Translations under genes and position numbers: made by a program
The notes under the pieces: generated by a model
Database searches by the model: none
Seen by the model: the letters and a program-made list of their open reading frames with translations, nothing else
What the model was told of the DNA's origin: nothing
Assembly: GCF_018614195.1 (NCBI RefSeq)
Contig: NZ_JAGGOT010000014.1
Coordinates: 1-54,983, forward strand
From: Streptomyces sp. ISL-43
GTDB taxonomy: Bacteria > Actinomycetota > Actinomycetes > Streptomycetales > Streptomycetaceae
DNA: 54,983 bases
Reading direction: 5' to 3'
Part shown: piece after piece, positions 39,301 through 47,840 of the stretch
Position numbering within the stretch: position 1 is the first letter of the stretch
Layout of the letters: each line of letters starts with the position of its first letter

Positions 39301-40501
39301 GCGGGCGGAGGAGATCTACCACCGGCTGCGGTTGAACGAGAGCCCGCGCGAGGTGGAGCTGCGCTGGCTGCCCGGTGTCGAGCGGTTCCTCGTCGGGGCC
39401 GACGAGGACATGGCGGGACGGTCCGCCGCGTACCTCGCCGGGCGCTTCGGCGGTCACACCCCGGACGAGGTGATGGCGAAGGCGGACCAGGAGGACTGGG
39501 AGCGCATCACCGCCCACGAGGTGGAGGACCTGCTGTCGCAGGGGTACACCGACGAGGCCGCAGCCCGGCTCGAGGGGCGGCGCCCGTGGACCTCGGGCAG
39601 CCCGTTGCACCCGCTGTGGGTCGAGACCCTGGACCGGCTGGGCCGTCGTACCGATGCCCGGGCAGCCGCCGACGCGGCCGTGGACCGCGCCGAGGAGGAC
39701 GGCTTCCCCGGACTGCAGCTGGAGCTGCTGCTCCTCTCGGCGCGCCTGGCCGAGGCGGACGGCGACCGAGGCGAGGCCGACGACGACCTCGCCGAGGCCG
39801 AGGAGATCGCCACGGGCCTGGGCAAGGACTTCGAGGCACTGGGCGCCCTGCTGACCCGTGCACAATTGGCGTCGGGCGCCGAGGAACACGATCAGGAGGT
39901 CGAGGGCAGGCTCGCCGAGCGACTGCGGCGGCTGCCCGACGCGGAGCTCGTCCGGCAGCCCGCCCTGGTGCGTGCCGCGGTCGCCGAGGTCTCGCGCGAC
40001 CACCCGCGGATCCTGGAGCACGCCCTGGACGTCGTGGGCCTGCCCGAGACCGAGGACGGGGTCCTGGACATACTCGGCGAGGCGATCACCCGCGTGGTAG
40101 CCGGTCGGCCCGAGCTGCGGGCCTCGCTGCGCCGCCTTCTGGAGGACTCCGCGAGCCCGCCCGACCGGAGGTTCACGACCGGGGCCACCGACCAGGGGGT
40201 GCAGGGCATGCTGCGCGAGGCGCGCCGGCTCGGGACGCTCGACGGGCTCGCCAGGCGCCTCCTGGCCCTCGACGACCGGAGCGGCGAGCTCGTCTCGGGC
40301 GTGGCGGCAGTGATGGGCGCCGGTGCCACCACCCCCGGCCGGGACGTACCCACGGACGCGCGGCCGGTCGCGTCGGAGCCGGGCGCGTCGGAGCCGGTCG
40401 CGTCGGAGCCGGGCGCGTCGGAGCCGGGCGCGTCGGAGCCGGGCGACGCGGACCCCTCAGCAGAGAGCCCAGCCGAAGGGAACGGCCACAGAGCGGCCTG
40501 A
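36350..40501 (+). CDS. Large STAND NTPase with N-terminal adaptor-like domain and two P-loop regions
   Basis: A 1383-aa protein. Residues about 1-105 are a helical domain (WGLVTEMVRDHFF) that may act as an effector-associated adaptor. A first NTPase-like domain has DGEPDSGRSYS near residue 148, where the Walker A Lys is Arg, and WLVLDDCDKLD as Walker B, so it may bind but not hydrolyse NTP. The second has a normal P-loop HGLSGVGKSALL (about 594-604) and VLVIDSFEEAQ (about 737). The C-terminal 450 residues are TPR-like helices, followed by a VASEP/GASEP tail. It is the likely switch of the locus and overlaps its operon with the trypsin gene 6 bp downstream. Confidence 0.85.
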   Translation: MSPKDTEWGLVTEMVRDHFFISGEPRPKLVQFGFSPEFVSRIPLSYVSSDNSVALVEAVRNSGIETQLQLLSTLVRIDSLISLPAGKEAERLKCELEEAVRLHISPQDFFLSRVLSNGAEVFIDRVDFRKRLRQFFENPDKTVLVVDGEPDSGRSYSYKLIRHIGEHCNFRPVRVTLNRTSTAEQVVQRLTESVADPNATLSPLNPTQLNDPLPEIDAALHRVVRQATTARGQYWLVLDDCDKLDVNSDVWDCIGKLALTIYNQRPAPPDVPPRLVLLGYSPTMRQLPYEIRKNEVRDTARMFGPDDLQEFFRQFFTEASTPPDTKRIASLVETTVPAVLHAGEASGPDSYMRKVCTAAAESVRLYGALVPGEDFGTRLSERLHAAAAAPGPADVSDPRKAYREAASLLGRFDPARLKLPGEEEPSGAAGLELLRDCRAVGARNTFSWVLKPEARDTALRGFADPEAAHLALLANLEQIPPGSGPESTALAYLDGTPPDLAHQKLDELPHTLQAVLWLAQIPGITGIPQSGEVQQLLDRARLMQPLERLARSSFQGRVEELARLRAYIGLPTPFQDEFTRALGSGTKRPVLIHGLSGVGKSALLTTFLRDSLRDFPTPFPFAYVDFARPTLSVHEPATLIAEMARQLRVQFPEHHADFDALAHACEETVGLHRAEEDTVDELYELATTRATMARLSQSGVHALSAAREGMLAAQLATLVVQAVGVPAAQQPPLVLVIDSFEEAQYRGSPELGRMWGIWSALQKVHPRLRTVVAGRLLKEHPARLVEPLTIELNELGPEASAALLTCCGVTDERLAEKLADRVGGNPLSLKLAARAAEQEGDPAESLNELIESLPRRRRHFFRKVDQMLIQGILYERILRRIGEEDVRALAQAGMALRTITPGLIREVLAEPCGLTVDSDLEAERLFGLFSRLDLVESAAPGSVRHRTDLRAIMLRLADRARPDLMRAVGQRAVAYYAACEGLEPRAEEIYHRLRLNESPREVELRWLPGVERFLVGADEDMAGRSAAYLAGRFGGHTPDEVMAKADQEDWERITAHEVEDLLSQGYTDEAAARLEGRRPWTSGSPLHPLWVETLDRLGRRTDARAAADAAVDRAEEDGFPGLQLELLLLSARLAEADGDRGEADDDLAEAEEIATGLGKDFEALGALLTRAQLASGAEEHDQEVEGRLAERLRRLPDAELVRQPALVRAAVAEVSRDHPRILEHALDVVGLPETEDGVLDILGEAITRVVAGRPELRASLRRLLEDSASPPDRRFTTGATDQGVQGMLREARRLGTLDGLARRLLALDDRSGELVSGVAAVMGAGATTPGRDVPTDARPVASEPGASEPVASEPGASEPGASEPGDADPSAESPAEGNGHRAA
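40367..40441 (+). repeat. 15-bp tandem repeat coding for (V/G)ASEP
   Basis: Five in-frame 15-bp units from 40367, differing only at the codon for Val or Gly, encode VASEP-GASEP-VASEP-GASEP-GASEP near the C-terminus of the NTPase. It is a probable flexible tail whose length can vary by slippage. Confidence 0.9.
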
Positions 40502-40507
40502 TCGACC

Positions 40508-41638
40508 ATGAGCGACACGTATCTCTCCCAGGACGACGTCGTACAGCTGCGGGACACGGCGGTGGAGGCAGGACTGACGGACCCGGCACTGCGGAGTCTG
40601 CTGTTCGCGGGCATCCTCCCGAAGTACCGCGGCTCGCTGCCGCTTCTCGCCGCGCCCGGCCAGCAGGTCCACTCGGACCTCAACGAGATGAACCGAGTGG
40701 AGCGGCTGATCGACGGCACCGTGCCGCTGGCCGTCTGGCTCCGGAACGCCGCCGACCAGCTCACCGACGCCGCCGCCCGCGACGTGGTCCTCAAGGCACT
40801 GGACCGAGTGGCGCGCGACGCGGCCGGTGAGCCCGACGTGGCACCCGACGTCCCCACCGGGGAAACCAAGGAAGAGATCGTCTTCCGGGACGACACGGTG
40901 CCCTTCGACTTCCTGAGCGGCGGAGCTCTGGCGGGCTCCTCGGTCGCCCGTATCAAGGTGCTGCCGTACCAGGGAGGCGCCCTGCTCCAGCCCCTGGCTC
41001 TGCCCCACAACGGCACGGGCTGGCTCATCGCCTCCGACCTGCTCGTCACCAACCACCACGTGGTCAACGCCCGCAAGCGCACCGACGGCCAGCAGCAGGT
41101 GGCGGACCCCGCGGACCTCCGGCTCCAGGCCCAGGGATCACGCTCCCGGTTCGACTACCTGACCGAGGACGACACGGACGTCGAGGAGACGCGCGCCAGC
41201 GAACTCGTGGCCTGGGACGAGGAGCTCGACTACGCCGTGCTGCGCCTGACCGACGCCCCGCCCCGGCCCTTCCTCCGCGTCGCCACCGCACCGCTGGCCG
41301 TGGCCAAGGACATGCCTGTGGCGCTCAACATCATTCAGCACCCGGGTGGGGAGCCGAAGCGGATCGCGCTACGCAACAACCTCGCCTTCGAAGCGGACGA
41401 CCGGGACGTGCGCTACTTCACCGACACCCGGGGCGGCTCCTCCGGCTCGCCGGTGCTGACCGACGACTGGACGGTGGTGGCCCTGCACCGCGGCACGCGC
41501 CGCGTCTCGGACGTCAGCTTCCAGGGCAAGAGCACGGCCTTCGTCAACGTCGGCACGCAACTGAGCGCCATCATGCAGCACCTGCGGGAGCACAGCCCGC
41601 AAATCCACGACGAGATCGCTGCGGCCCAGTCACGCTGA
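40508..41638 (+). CDS. Trypsin-like serine protease with N-terminal effector-associated-like domain
   Basis: A 376-aa cytoplasmic protein. Residues 1-85 form a helical domain (SQDDVVQLRDTAVEAGLTDP, LRSLLFAGILPKYRGSLPLL, LIDGTVPLAVWLRNAADQL) that resembles EAD1-type adaptor domains, which couple effectors to NTPases. After a linker, the protease domain shows the S1 triad: His in VTNHHVVNA (about 183), Asp in ELDYAVLRL (about 241) and Ser in RGGSSGSPVL (about 312). No signal peptide is present. The start is 6 bp after the NTPase stop, so expression is coupled. The protease could activate or inactivate the neighbouring nuclease or caspase; target unknown. Confidence 0.85.
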   Translation: MSDTYLSQDDVVQLRDTAVEAGLTDPALRSLLFAGILPKYRGSLPLLAAPGQQVHSDLNEMNRVERLIDGTVPLAVWLRNAADQLTDAAARDVVLKALDRVARDAAGEPDVAPDVPTGETKEEIVFRDDTVPFDFLSGGALAGSSVARIKVLPYQGGALLQPLALPHNGTGWLIASDLLVTNHHVVNARKRTDGQQQVADPADLRLQAQGSRSRFDYLTEDDTDVEETRASELVAWDEELDYAVLRLTDAPPRPFLRVATAPLAVAKDMPVALNIIQHPGGEPKRIALRNNLAFEADDRDVRYFTDTRGGSSGSPVLTDDWTVVALHRGTRRVSDVSFQGKSTAFVNVGTQLSAIMQHLREHSPQIHDEIAAAQSR

Positions 41639-41668
41639 CGGGGCGGGCACGACCACAGGAGGTGTGAG

Positions 41669-42742
41669 ATGCGCGGTGGATCACCGGTGGCGACCGGGCC
41701 TGAGCAGGTCTTCCGAGAGGACTTGCTGGAGGTGGCCGCACGCGTACGCGAGGGGCTGAACGCGGAGATCCTCGAGTCCGCCGAGGGGCTTCCCCGCGAG
41801 GAGGAGGCGGCCGCGCAGATCGGCCGCGCCGCCCGGGAGGAGCGGGCCAGGGTGCTGGAAGCCGGGGTGCGCGGGCTGGAGAAGCTCGCGGCGGGCCGCA
41901 CCGGCGATGTCGACGCGGACGAGTACTTCGGGGTGGAGGCGATCGTCCTGCTCGAAGGCCGCCCGGCGATCCTGGTCCAGGGCCAGGACTTCGCCTCGCA
42001 GCCGGGCGACTGGGCCCTGCTGGACGGGCAGCGGCCGGCCATCCGGAAGTCGATCGAGCGGGTCGGCCGGGTGGAGGTCTCCGGCCACGCGGAACTGGAC
42101 TGGCTGGGCACGGGCTTCCTGGTCTCGCCGTTCGCCGTGATGACCAACCGCCATGTCGCGGCCGAGTTCAGTCGTGCGGACGGCGAGGGCGGGTTCACCT
42201 TCCGCCAGGGCATGGGTGCGCGCATCGACACCGCCGAGGAACTCGGCGCGACCGCCACCGACGGATCGTTCGAGTTCGAGGTCACCGAGGTCATCGGCAT
42301 CCACCAGGACGTCGACATGGCACTGCTCCGAGTGTCCCCGCTCGCCGGCGGCGGCGGGCCGCTGCCGGCGCCACTGCCGGTCGCGGCCGACGCTCCGCCG
42401 GACCTGCCGGGCCGGCCCGTGTACGTGGTCGGCTACCCGGCGGCGGACGGCCGCCGAAACGAGCCGGAGGCCATGAGACGCATCTTCATGGACATCTACA
42501 ACGTGAAGCGGCTCCAGCCGGGCACGGTGACGGCGCTGGTCCCGGACGGGCCCGGGTTCACCATGACGCACGACTGCTCCACGCTCGGCGGCAACAGCGG
42601 CTCCCCGGTCTTCGACCTGGCCGACCACCGGGTGCTCGGCCTGCACTTCGGCGGCCGGTTCAGGTCGGGCAACTTCGCCGTGCCGCTGTTCCAGCTGACG
42701 GACGACCCACTGCTGGAGCGGGCGGAAGTCAACTGGGTGTAG
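41669..42742 (+). CDS. Second trypsin-like serine protease
   Basis: A 357-aa protein. Residues about 1-100 are a charged coiled-coil-like region (EVAARVREGLNAEILESAEG), different from the helical domain of the preceding protease. The S1 triad is His in MTNRHVAAEF (about 160), Asp in QDVDMALLRV (about 215) and Ser in LGGNSGSPVF (about 310). No signal peptide, so cytoplasmic. A near-perfect ribosome binding site AGGAGGTG precedes ATG 41669. It follows the first trypsin by 30 bp. Two unlike N-termini suggest different partners or activation inputs. Confidence 0.85.
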   Translation: MRGGSPVATGPEQVFREDLLEVAARVREGLNAEILESAEGLPREEEAAAQIGRAAREERARVLEAGVRGLEKLAAGRTGDVDADEYFGVEAIVLLEGRPAILVQGQDFASQPGDWALLDGQRPAIRKSIERVGRVEVSGHAELDWLGTGFLVSPFAVMTNRHVAAEFSRADGEGGFTFRQGMGARIDTAEELGATATDGSFEFEVTEVIGIHQDVDMALLRVSPLAGGGGPLPAPLPVAADAPPDLPGRPVYVVGYPAADGRRNEPEAMRRIFMDIYNVKRLQPGTVTALVPDGPGFTMTHDCSTLGGNSGSPVFDLADHRVLGLHFGGRFRSGNFAVPLFQLTDDPLLERAEVNWV

Positions 42743-43131
42743 GGCGCCTCCGAAGTCGAGCACGCCAGGTCTCTCACCATTGCACCGGACCGAGGCTGTG
42801 ACGGTGTGATCGACTTCGTGATGCGCGACGCGCGGGCCCCGCCAACGAGGAAACCGGCCAACACCCTGACCAAGCAACTCGCGTTGCGTTTGCCAGTCGC
42901 TACGTGCGGCCGGAGACTGGTCATATCAGCGTAACCCCCACCTCTGGAAACGGGGCTGGTCGGCGCCAACGCTTCTCCGCTGCTGCCACGTCCAGCGGGC
43001 ACCTGCCGTTTGTCTGCGAGATCCTCTCGGAGGGCCCGTCGCAACGCTGCATTTGGCCACGTTGAACGTCTCGAACCTTCCGCGCGTTGATGAATGCTTA
43101 ACCGTCGGTCCTCTTATTCGGGAGGTGTCCT
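42743..43131. other. Non-coding stretch between protease operons
   Basis: No gene with coding bias. The part at 42760-42880 looks like an old IS end (GGTCTCTCACCATTG region) but cannot be named. Confidence 0.4.
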
Positions 43132-44343
43132 ATGAGCAGGACCTCGCGACTCAACTGCATTATCCCCCCGTACCTTTTGAAGAGGCTCCTGGAGAGCGAA
43201 GACAGTGAGGTGCGCCAGGCCGCCTTGGACACCCTGCTGACCACTGCTCGCCTGCGGGGTGAGCGAGCGGTCCGGGCGTCCTTCGCCGGCGCGGCCGCCC
43301 CCGGTAACGGCCGGCGCACCGTCTTCGACTGCGAGCAGGGGAGTTTCCTCCCCGCCGCTGTCCTGGCCAGGCCGGAAGACGGACCGGAGTCCGTGGACGA
43401 GTCCGCCAACCGGGCGTTCGACGGACTCGGCCTGACGCGCGATTTCTACAAGGAAGTGTTCCAGCGCGATTCGATCGACGGCCGGGGGATGCGCCTGGAC
43501 GGGTACGTTCACTTCGGCGTGAAGTTCAACAACGCGTTCTGGGACGGACGGCAAATGGTCTTCGGCGACGGGGACGGAAAGCAGCTCGGCGACCTCACCG
43601 GATCCCTCGACGTGATCGCCCACGAGTTGACGCACGGAGTCACCGAACACACCGCCGGATTCGAGTACCACAATCAGTCCGGGGCCCTGAACGAGTCGAT
43701 CTCGGACGTCTTCGGGTCGCTGGTCAAACAGTGGTCGCTCAAGCAGTCGGCCGAGGAGGCGGACTGGCTGATCGGGGCTGACGTGTGGACCCCGGGAATC
43801 GATGCCGACGCCCTGCGATCGCTGAAGGCCCCGGGGCACGCATACAACAATGCGCTGTTCGGAAGGGACCCCCAGCCCGACCGTATGAGCAAATTCATCC
43901 ACCTGCCCGACACCGAGGAAGGTGATAACGGCGGGGTGCACTTCAACTCCGGCATTCCGAACAAGGCGTTCTTCTTGACGGCCGTGGGCATCGGCGGATT
44001 CGCATGGGAGGCTGCCGGGCCCATCTGGTATGAATCACTCAAAGTGTCCGGCGCCGAGGCCCAATTCCAGGATTTCGCCCACACCACATTCCAGAAGGCC
44101 GGGGAACTGTTCGGCGTCGGCAGCGCCGAGCAGTCGGCCGTGCTGGCGGCGTGGCAGGAGGTAGAAATCCCCATCAGAGGCGTCCCGACCGGGGTCGTCC
44201 GGGCACGAAACCTTGCGGCCAACGGGCACGGTGGCGTGGGCCAACAGGACGGCCTGGCAGCCCTGACCAAGCAAATCGGGGAACTGAGCGCCAAGATGAC
44301 GAAGCTGGCCAAGGATGTGAACGCGCTGAAGGCAACCAGGTGA
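43132..44343 (+). CDS. Protealysin-like M4 metallopeptidase
   Basis: A 403-aa zinc protease of the thermolysin family. The zinc site is H164-E-L-T-H168 in IAHELTHGVTEHTAGF, with third ligand E188 in GALNESISDVFGSL and catalytic His270 in NGGVHFNSGIPNKAF. The N-terminus lacks a signal peptide and has a short protealysin-type propeptide (LNCIIPPYLLKRLLES), so it is likely cytoplasmic and auto-activating. A C-terminal coiled-coil extension (ALTKQIGELSAKMTKLAKDV) follows the peptidase. The gene is followed by the emfourin-like inhibitor gene. Known protealysins of Serratia act against host cells or in competition. Confidence 0.9.
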   Translation: MSRTSRLNCIIPPYLLKRLLESEDSEVRQAALDTLLTTARLRGERAVRASFAGAAAPGNGRRTVFDCEQGSFLPAAVLARPEDGPESVDESANRAFDGLGLTRDFYKEVFQRDSIDGRGMRLDGYVHFGVKFNNAFWDGRQMVFGDGDGKQLGDLTGSLDVIAHELTHGVTEHTAGFEYHNQSGALNESISDVFGSLVKQWSLKQSAEEADWLIGADVWTPGIDADALRSLKAPGHAYNNALFGRDPQPDRMSKFIHLPDTEEGDNGGVHFNSGIPNKAFFLTAVGIGGFAWEAAGPIWYESLKVSGAEAQFQDFAHTTFQKAGELFGVGSAEQSAVLAAWQEVEIPIRGVPTGVVRARNLAANGHGGVGQQDGLAALTKQIGELSAKMTKLAKDVNALKATR

Positions 44344-44398
44344 CCACCAGAAATTACCGCCGGCCGCTCCTCGGTCGATCGTAACGAGGTCGCACGCA

Positions 44399-44701
44399 AT
44401 GAAGGTGACTCTCGCGACACACGGCGGGCTGGCGGCGGCGATCAACCTCCGCCTCCCGCCCAAGGTGCTGGACACAGATACCCTGCCCGAGCACGCGGCC
44501 GCGGAGCTGGCCCAGCTGGTGGCCGCGGCCGTCCCGACGCCCGAGGCGGACCAGCCCAGCCGCGCCAGGGATGCGATGAGCTACACGATCACGGTGGAAG
44601 ACGGCGGCCGTTCGACGGTCCTCAAGCAGTCGGACGCCACCATGACCCCCACGTTCGCGGCCTTGCTCACTTGGCTTCGGAAACACTTCGAGCAGCAGTG
44701 A
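44399..44701 (+). CDS. Emfourin-like inhibitor of the M4 peptidase
   Basis: A 100-aa protein 55 bp after the peptidase stop. MKVTLATHGGLAAAINLRLP and SYTITVEDGGRSTVLKQSDA fit the emfourin (protealysin inhibitor) pattern, and gene order (peptidase then inhibitor) is that of the known Serratia operon. It would block the peptidase inside the producing cell. The assignment rests on context and recalled family features. Confidence 0.75.
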   Translation: MKVTLATHGGLAAAINLRLPPKVLDTDTLPEHAAAELAQLVAAAVPTPEADQPSRARDAMSYTITVEDGGRSTVLKQSDATMTPTFAALLTWLRKHFEQQ

Positions 44702-44810
44702 CGCGCGATCGGTCAGGTCGTCGGCCACCCGTCGCCGGGAGCAGCCGATGGCCTTCCCGGTGGCAACCTCCAACGCCGCGAACTTGACGATCACCCGCTC
44801 GCTGCGAAAC

Positions 44811-46454
44811 TCATCGGTGCCCTCGGGCTGCCGAGCCTTCTCGTCGGCCGGGCAGGGGGTCGATCACTACGCCGGGGTTGAGGATCGCCGCCGGGTCGAG
44901 TACCGCTTTGCCGGCCTGGAGGGCGGCGGCGAAGAGGTCGGGGCGCTGCTGGTCGTACCACGGGCGGTGGTCACGGCCCACGGCGTGATGGTGGGTGATG
45001 GTGGCTCCGCAGCCGATGAGCGCCTCGGAGACCGCTGCCTTGATCTCGTCCCACTGCTCCACCGTGCTGCCCCACTTTCCGGCGGCGTAGATGCCGAAGT
45101 ACGGGGCAGGGCCGTCCGGATAGACGTGGGAGAACCGGCAGGTCACGACGCCGACGGCGCCGACCTGTCGCATGGCGTCCTGGGCTGCGTCGTTGACGGC
45201 CGCGCGCAGTCGGTCGAACCGATCCCACGTGCACGCGGTCTCGAACGTCTCCACGATCATGCCCTGGGCCGCGAGCGCATCCCGCTGGTACGGCATCCGA
45301 AGGAAGGAGGAGCGCCAAGTGTCCGCGGCTCCGCTGCGCGCGGGATCGTCAGCGCTGTCGGTATAGCGCGGCTGGTCGGACAGGACACCGCCGTGGTCCC
45401 GGCACAGTTCCAGCGCTCGTTCCATCGGGGCGGTGACGGGGTGGTCGGCCGACTCGAACCCGAGCACCAGGACGGCCGTCGCCGAGCCGGCGTTGATCAG
45501 CGCTTCCATGGGGTCCAGGAGTCTGCAGTTGGCCGGGTCGAGCCCAGACTGCGACAGCGCGCGTACCGCCCGGACACCCGCGTCGTAGTTCGCGAATCCC
45601 ACCGAGGCGCCCGATCGCCAGCGGGGCCGGGCCTGGAGCCGGACCCATGCTTGGGTGATGACGCCCAGCGAGCCCTCGGAGCCGAGGAACATCCGGTCGG
45701 GGGAAGGGCCGGCGCCGGAACCCGGCAGCCGCCGTGTCTCGACGGCTCCGGCAGGGGTGATCACCCGTAGCGATTCGGTGAGGTCGTCGATGTGGGTGAG
45801 CCGCGTCGCGAAATGGCCGCCCGCGCGGGTGGCCAGCCAACCGCCGAGGCTGGAGAATTCGAAGGACTGGGGGAAGAAGCGGAGGGTGTACCCCTGCGTG
45901 CGAAGCTGCTCCTCCAGATGCGGGCCCAGAACGCCCGCCTGGACGAGCGCGGCCCGGCTGGTGGAGTCGACCTCGAGTACCCGGTTCATCGAGGTCAGGT
46001 CCAGGCTGACCACCCCGGAGTACCCGTCACTCACACGGGGTTCGACGCCTCCCACGACGGAAGTGCCACCCCCGAAGGGGATCACCGCGATGTTCTCGTC
46101 CGTGCACCACTCCAGCACCCGGACGACATCGGCCTCGGACGTAGGCCGCACGACGAGGTCTGGGACGTGGGGCAGCTTCCCCAACAGCGCCCGCGCTACG
46201 TCGCGGAACGCCTGCCCATGGCTGTGCGTCAGCCGGTCGGACTTGGCCACCGATGCACACGGTGCCAGCGCCGGTGGCGCCTGGACCCGGCTGGCGGCCA
46301 AGCGGAACGACGCGATCGGCGGTGCCTCGTGCACGGTCAGATCCGCGCCCGGAAGCATCTCCGCGACGCGCCGGGTGAGTTCCTGACGCTCCGAACCGGC
46401 TACCGCGTCCTCGACGTTTCCCCATCCCCACCATGAACGCGTCTTGCCACTCAC
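44811..46454 (-). CDS. FAD-linked oxidase, alkyl-DHAP synthase-like
   Basis: A 547-aa flavoprotein of the VAO/PCMH family. The FAD-binding domain has PDLVVRPTSEADVVRVLEWC, IPFGGGTSVVGGV and ADS-like segments with LGGWLATRAGGHFATRLTHI and PDRMFLGSEGSLGVIT. The C-terminal substrate domain ends NPGVVIDPLPG. The layout matches alkyldihydroxyacetonephosphate synthase-like oxidases, which use FAD for ether-lipid or hydroxy-acid chemistry. It starts at GTG 46454 and is divergent from the TetR gene with 62 bp between. Its own reaction is unknown. Confidence 0.85.
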   Translation of the reverse strand: MSGKTRSWWGWGNVEDAVAGSERQELTRRVAEMLPGADLTVHEAPPIASFRLAASRVQAPPALAPCASVAKSDRLTHSHGQAFRDVARALLGKLPHVPDLVVRPTSEADVVRVLEWCTDENIAVIPFGGGTSVVGGVEPRVSDGYSGVVSLDLTSMNRVLEVDSTSRAALVQAGVLGPHLEEQLRTQGYTLRFFPQSFEFSSLGGWLATRAGGHFATRLTHIDDLTESLRVITPAGAVETRRLPGSGAGPSPDRMFLGSEGSLGVITQAWVRLQARPRWRSGASVGFANYDAGVRAVRALSQSGLDPANCRLLDPMEALINAGSATAVLVLGFESADHPVTAPMERALELCRDHGGVLSDQPRYTDSADDPARSGAADTWRSSFLRMPYQRDALAAQGMIVETFETACTWDRFDRLRAAVNDAAQDAMRQVGAVGVVTCRFSHVYPDGPAPYFGIYAAGKWGSTVEQWDEIKAAVSEALIGCGATITHHHAVGRDHRPWYDQQRPDLFAAALQAGKAVLDPAAILNPGVVIDPLPGRREGSAARGHR

Positions 46455-46482
46455 TGCCCCACCTATCTGAACGTTAGGTAAG

Positions 46483-46516
46483 TTACCGGGCGGTCAGATT
46501 GGCATAGGATGAGGTC
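46483..46516 (+). promoter_or_regulatory. Candidate promoter of the TetR gene
   Basis: TTACCG (46483-46488) and TAGGAT (46505-46510) with 16-bp spacing, six bp before ATG 46517, which would give a very short or absent leader. The segment AACGTTAGGTAAGTTACC just left of it has partial symmetry and may be the operator for both divergent genes. Confidence 0.35.
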
Positions 46517-47161
46517 ATGAGCAAGCACGAGAGCGCCCCCGTCCCCCGGCGCGTGGGCACCAAGGGGATGCCTCGCAGGGACCGGGAACGGCTGATCTTG
46601 GACGCGGCAGCGGAGGAGTTCGGCACGAAGGGCTACGCCCGCGGGTCGACCGCGGCCCTGGCGGCGCGGGCAGGAATCACCAAGCCCATGATCTACGAGT
46701 ACTTCTCGTCGAAGGACGGTCTCTACCTGGCTTGCCTCGACCGAGCGGGGTCCCGCCTCGCGGCAGCCGTCGAATCCGCGCAGACAGGACCGCCCGACAT
46801 CACACGCGCCTCACGCACGATGGAGGCCGTCTTCCGGGCCCTCGAAGGACGCCTGTACGACTGGGGGCTCGTCTACGACCTGACCTTGCCGACCGAAGGG
46901 GAGCTCCACAGCGCCGCCGTCGTGTACCGGCGGGAACTGAACCGCATGGGCGCAGTCGGCGTGGCCGAATTCCTTGGCCCCTCCGCGGCAGACGATCCGC
47001 TCGACGCCGACCTCGTCACGCACCTGTGGTACGGGGCCGTGAGCGCTGCCGTCGCGTGGTGGCGCAATCACACCGAGCAGACCGCCGAGGAAATGGTCAC
47101 GCGAATTCAGCGCATCTTCGCTGTGCTTGCGGTTCCTGCGCCGCCATCCCGGCGGGTCTGA
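46517..47161 (+). CDS. TetR-family transcriptional regulator
   Basis: A 214-aa protein. The N-terminal helix-turn-helix DRERLILDAAAEEFGTKGYA, STAALAARAGITKPMIYEYF, SSKDGLY is typical TetR. The C-terminal ligand-binding domain is all helical. It is divergent from the FAD-linked oxidase at 44811-46454 and most likely represses it, with the operator in the 62-bp gap. The ligand is unknown. Confidence 0.93.
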   Translation: MSKHESAPVPRRVGTKGMPRRDRERLILDAAAEEFGTKGYARGSTAALAARAGITKPMIYEYFSSKDGLYLACLDRAGSRLAAAVESAQTGPPDITRASRTMEAVFRALEGRLYDWGLVYDLTLPTEGELHSAAVVYRRELNRMGAVGVAEFLGPSAADDPLDADLVTHLWYGAVSAAVAWWRNHTEQTAEEMVTRIQRIFAVLAVPAPPSRRV

Positions 47162-47280
47162 CCACAGGACCGGCACAGCGCCGAGCCGTTGTCGGGGGCC
47201 GGGTTGAGGCAGCCCCCAGGACCCGCCGATGCAGCAGGTGTGATCCCTCGCCTTCATGGGTGTTGGGCATCAGCAGAGCG

Positions 47281-47840
47281 CGGAAGAAGCCCTACAGGGC
47301 GCGGAAGGCGATGACGCCGTCGATCGATCCGCTCAGGCCGATGGCTACCGAGGAAGCGGTGAAGCCGGCCACGCCGATCTGTAGAAGGCGCGCCGTCCGA
47401 AGCGGTCGCCCAGCCTGCCGCCGAGGATCAGTGCGGCGGCCAGTGCCGGCAGGTAGGTGTTGGTGACCCGCTGCAGGTCGGCGGTGGAGGCGTGCAGGTC
47501 CCGGCCGATCTCGGGGTTGGTGCGATGGAGACACGCTGCCGTCCAGGCCGACCATGAACAGGCCGATGGCCGCGACGTCTCCGTCCGACAGGGTACGCAG
47601 GGCCTCGGTGACATAGCCCTGGACCAGTTGTTCGATCGCCGCGACCCGGCGCAGTGCCTCGGCCGTCAGGTGCAGGTGCGCGATGCGCTTGTCGACGGCG
47701 TCCTGGCGCCGCTTAAGCAGGCCCTCGGCGACCAACTGTGAGACCAGGGCGCTGACATTGTTCGACTTGGCAAGCAGGGCCTCGGCGGCCTCGCGCACGG
47801 TGCCCTGACCGAAGGTGCTGCCCCTCCGTACGGCGCCGGT
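47281..47840 (-). pseudogene. MarR-MFS chimeric pseudogene
   Basis: The minus strand first reads a MarR-type winged helix (REAAEALLAKSNNVSALVSQ, LVAEGLLKRRQDAVDKR, IEQLVQGYVTEALRTLSDGD), which then joins directly to FMVGLDGS of an MFS efflux pump. After a frame change it gives NPEIGRDLHASTADLQRVTN and ALILGGRLGDRFGRRAF, and after another LLQIGVAGFTASSVAIGLSG. The MarR N-terminus and most MFS helices are missing. It is the collapsed remains of a regulator-pump pair. Confidence 0.6.

Noticed and set aside
37955..40021. 688-codon minus-strand open frame
   Set aside because: Antisense to the NTPase gene with no recognisable domain and a composition expected from codon bias of the opposite strand.
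40367..40441. Possible CRISPR-like array
   Set aside because: The units are contiguous 15-mers within a coding frame without spacers, so it is a protein repeat.
37897..40830. 977-codon plus-strand open frame
   Set aside because: Overlaps the NTPase in another frame, low-complexity Arg/Pro/Gly composition, no motifs; a GC-bias shadow.
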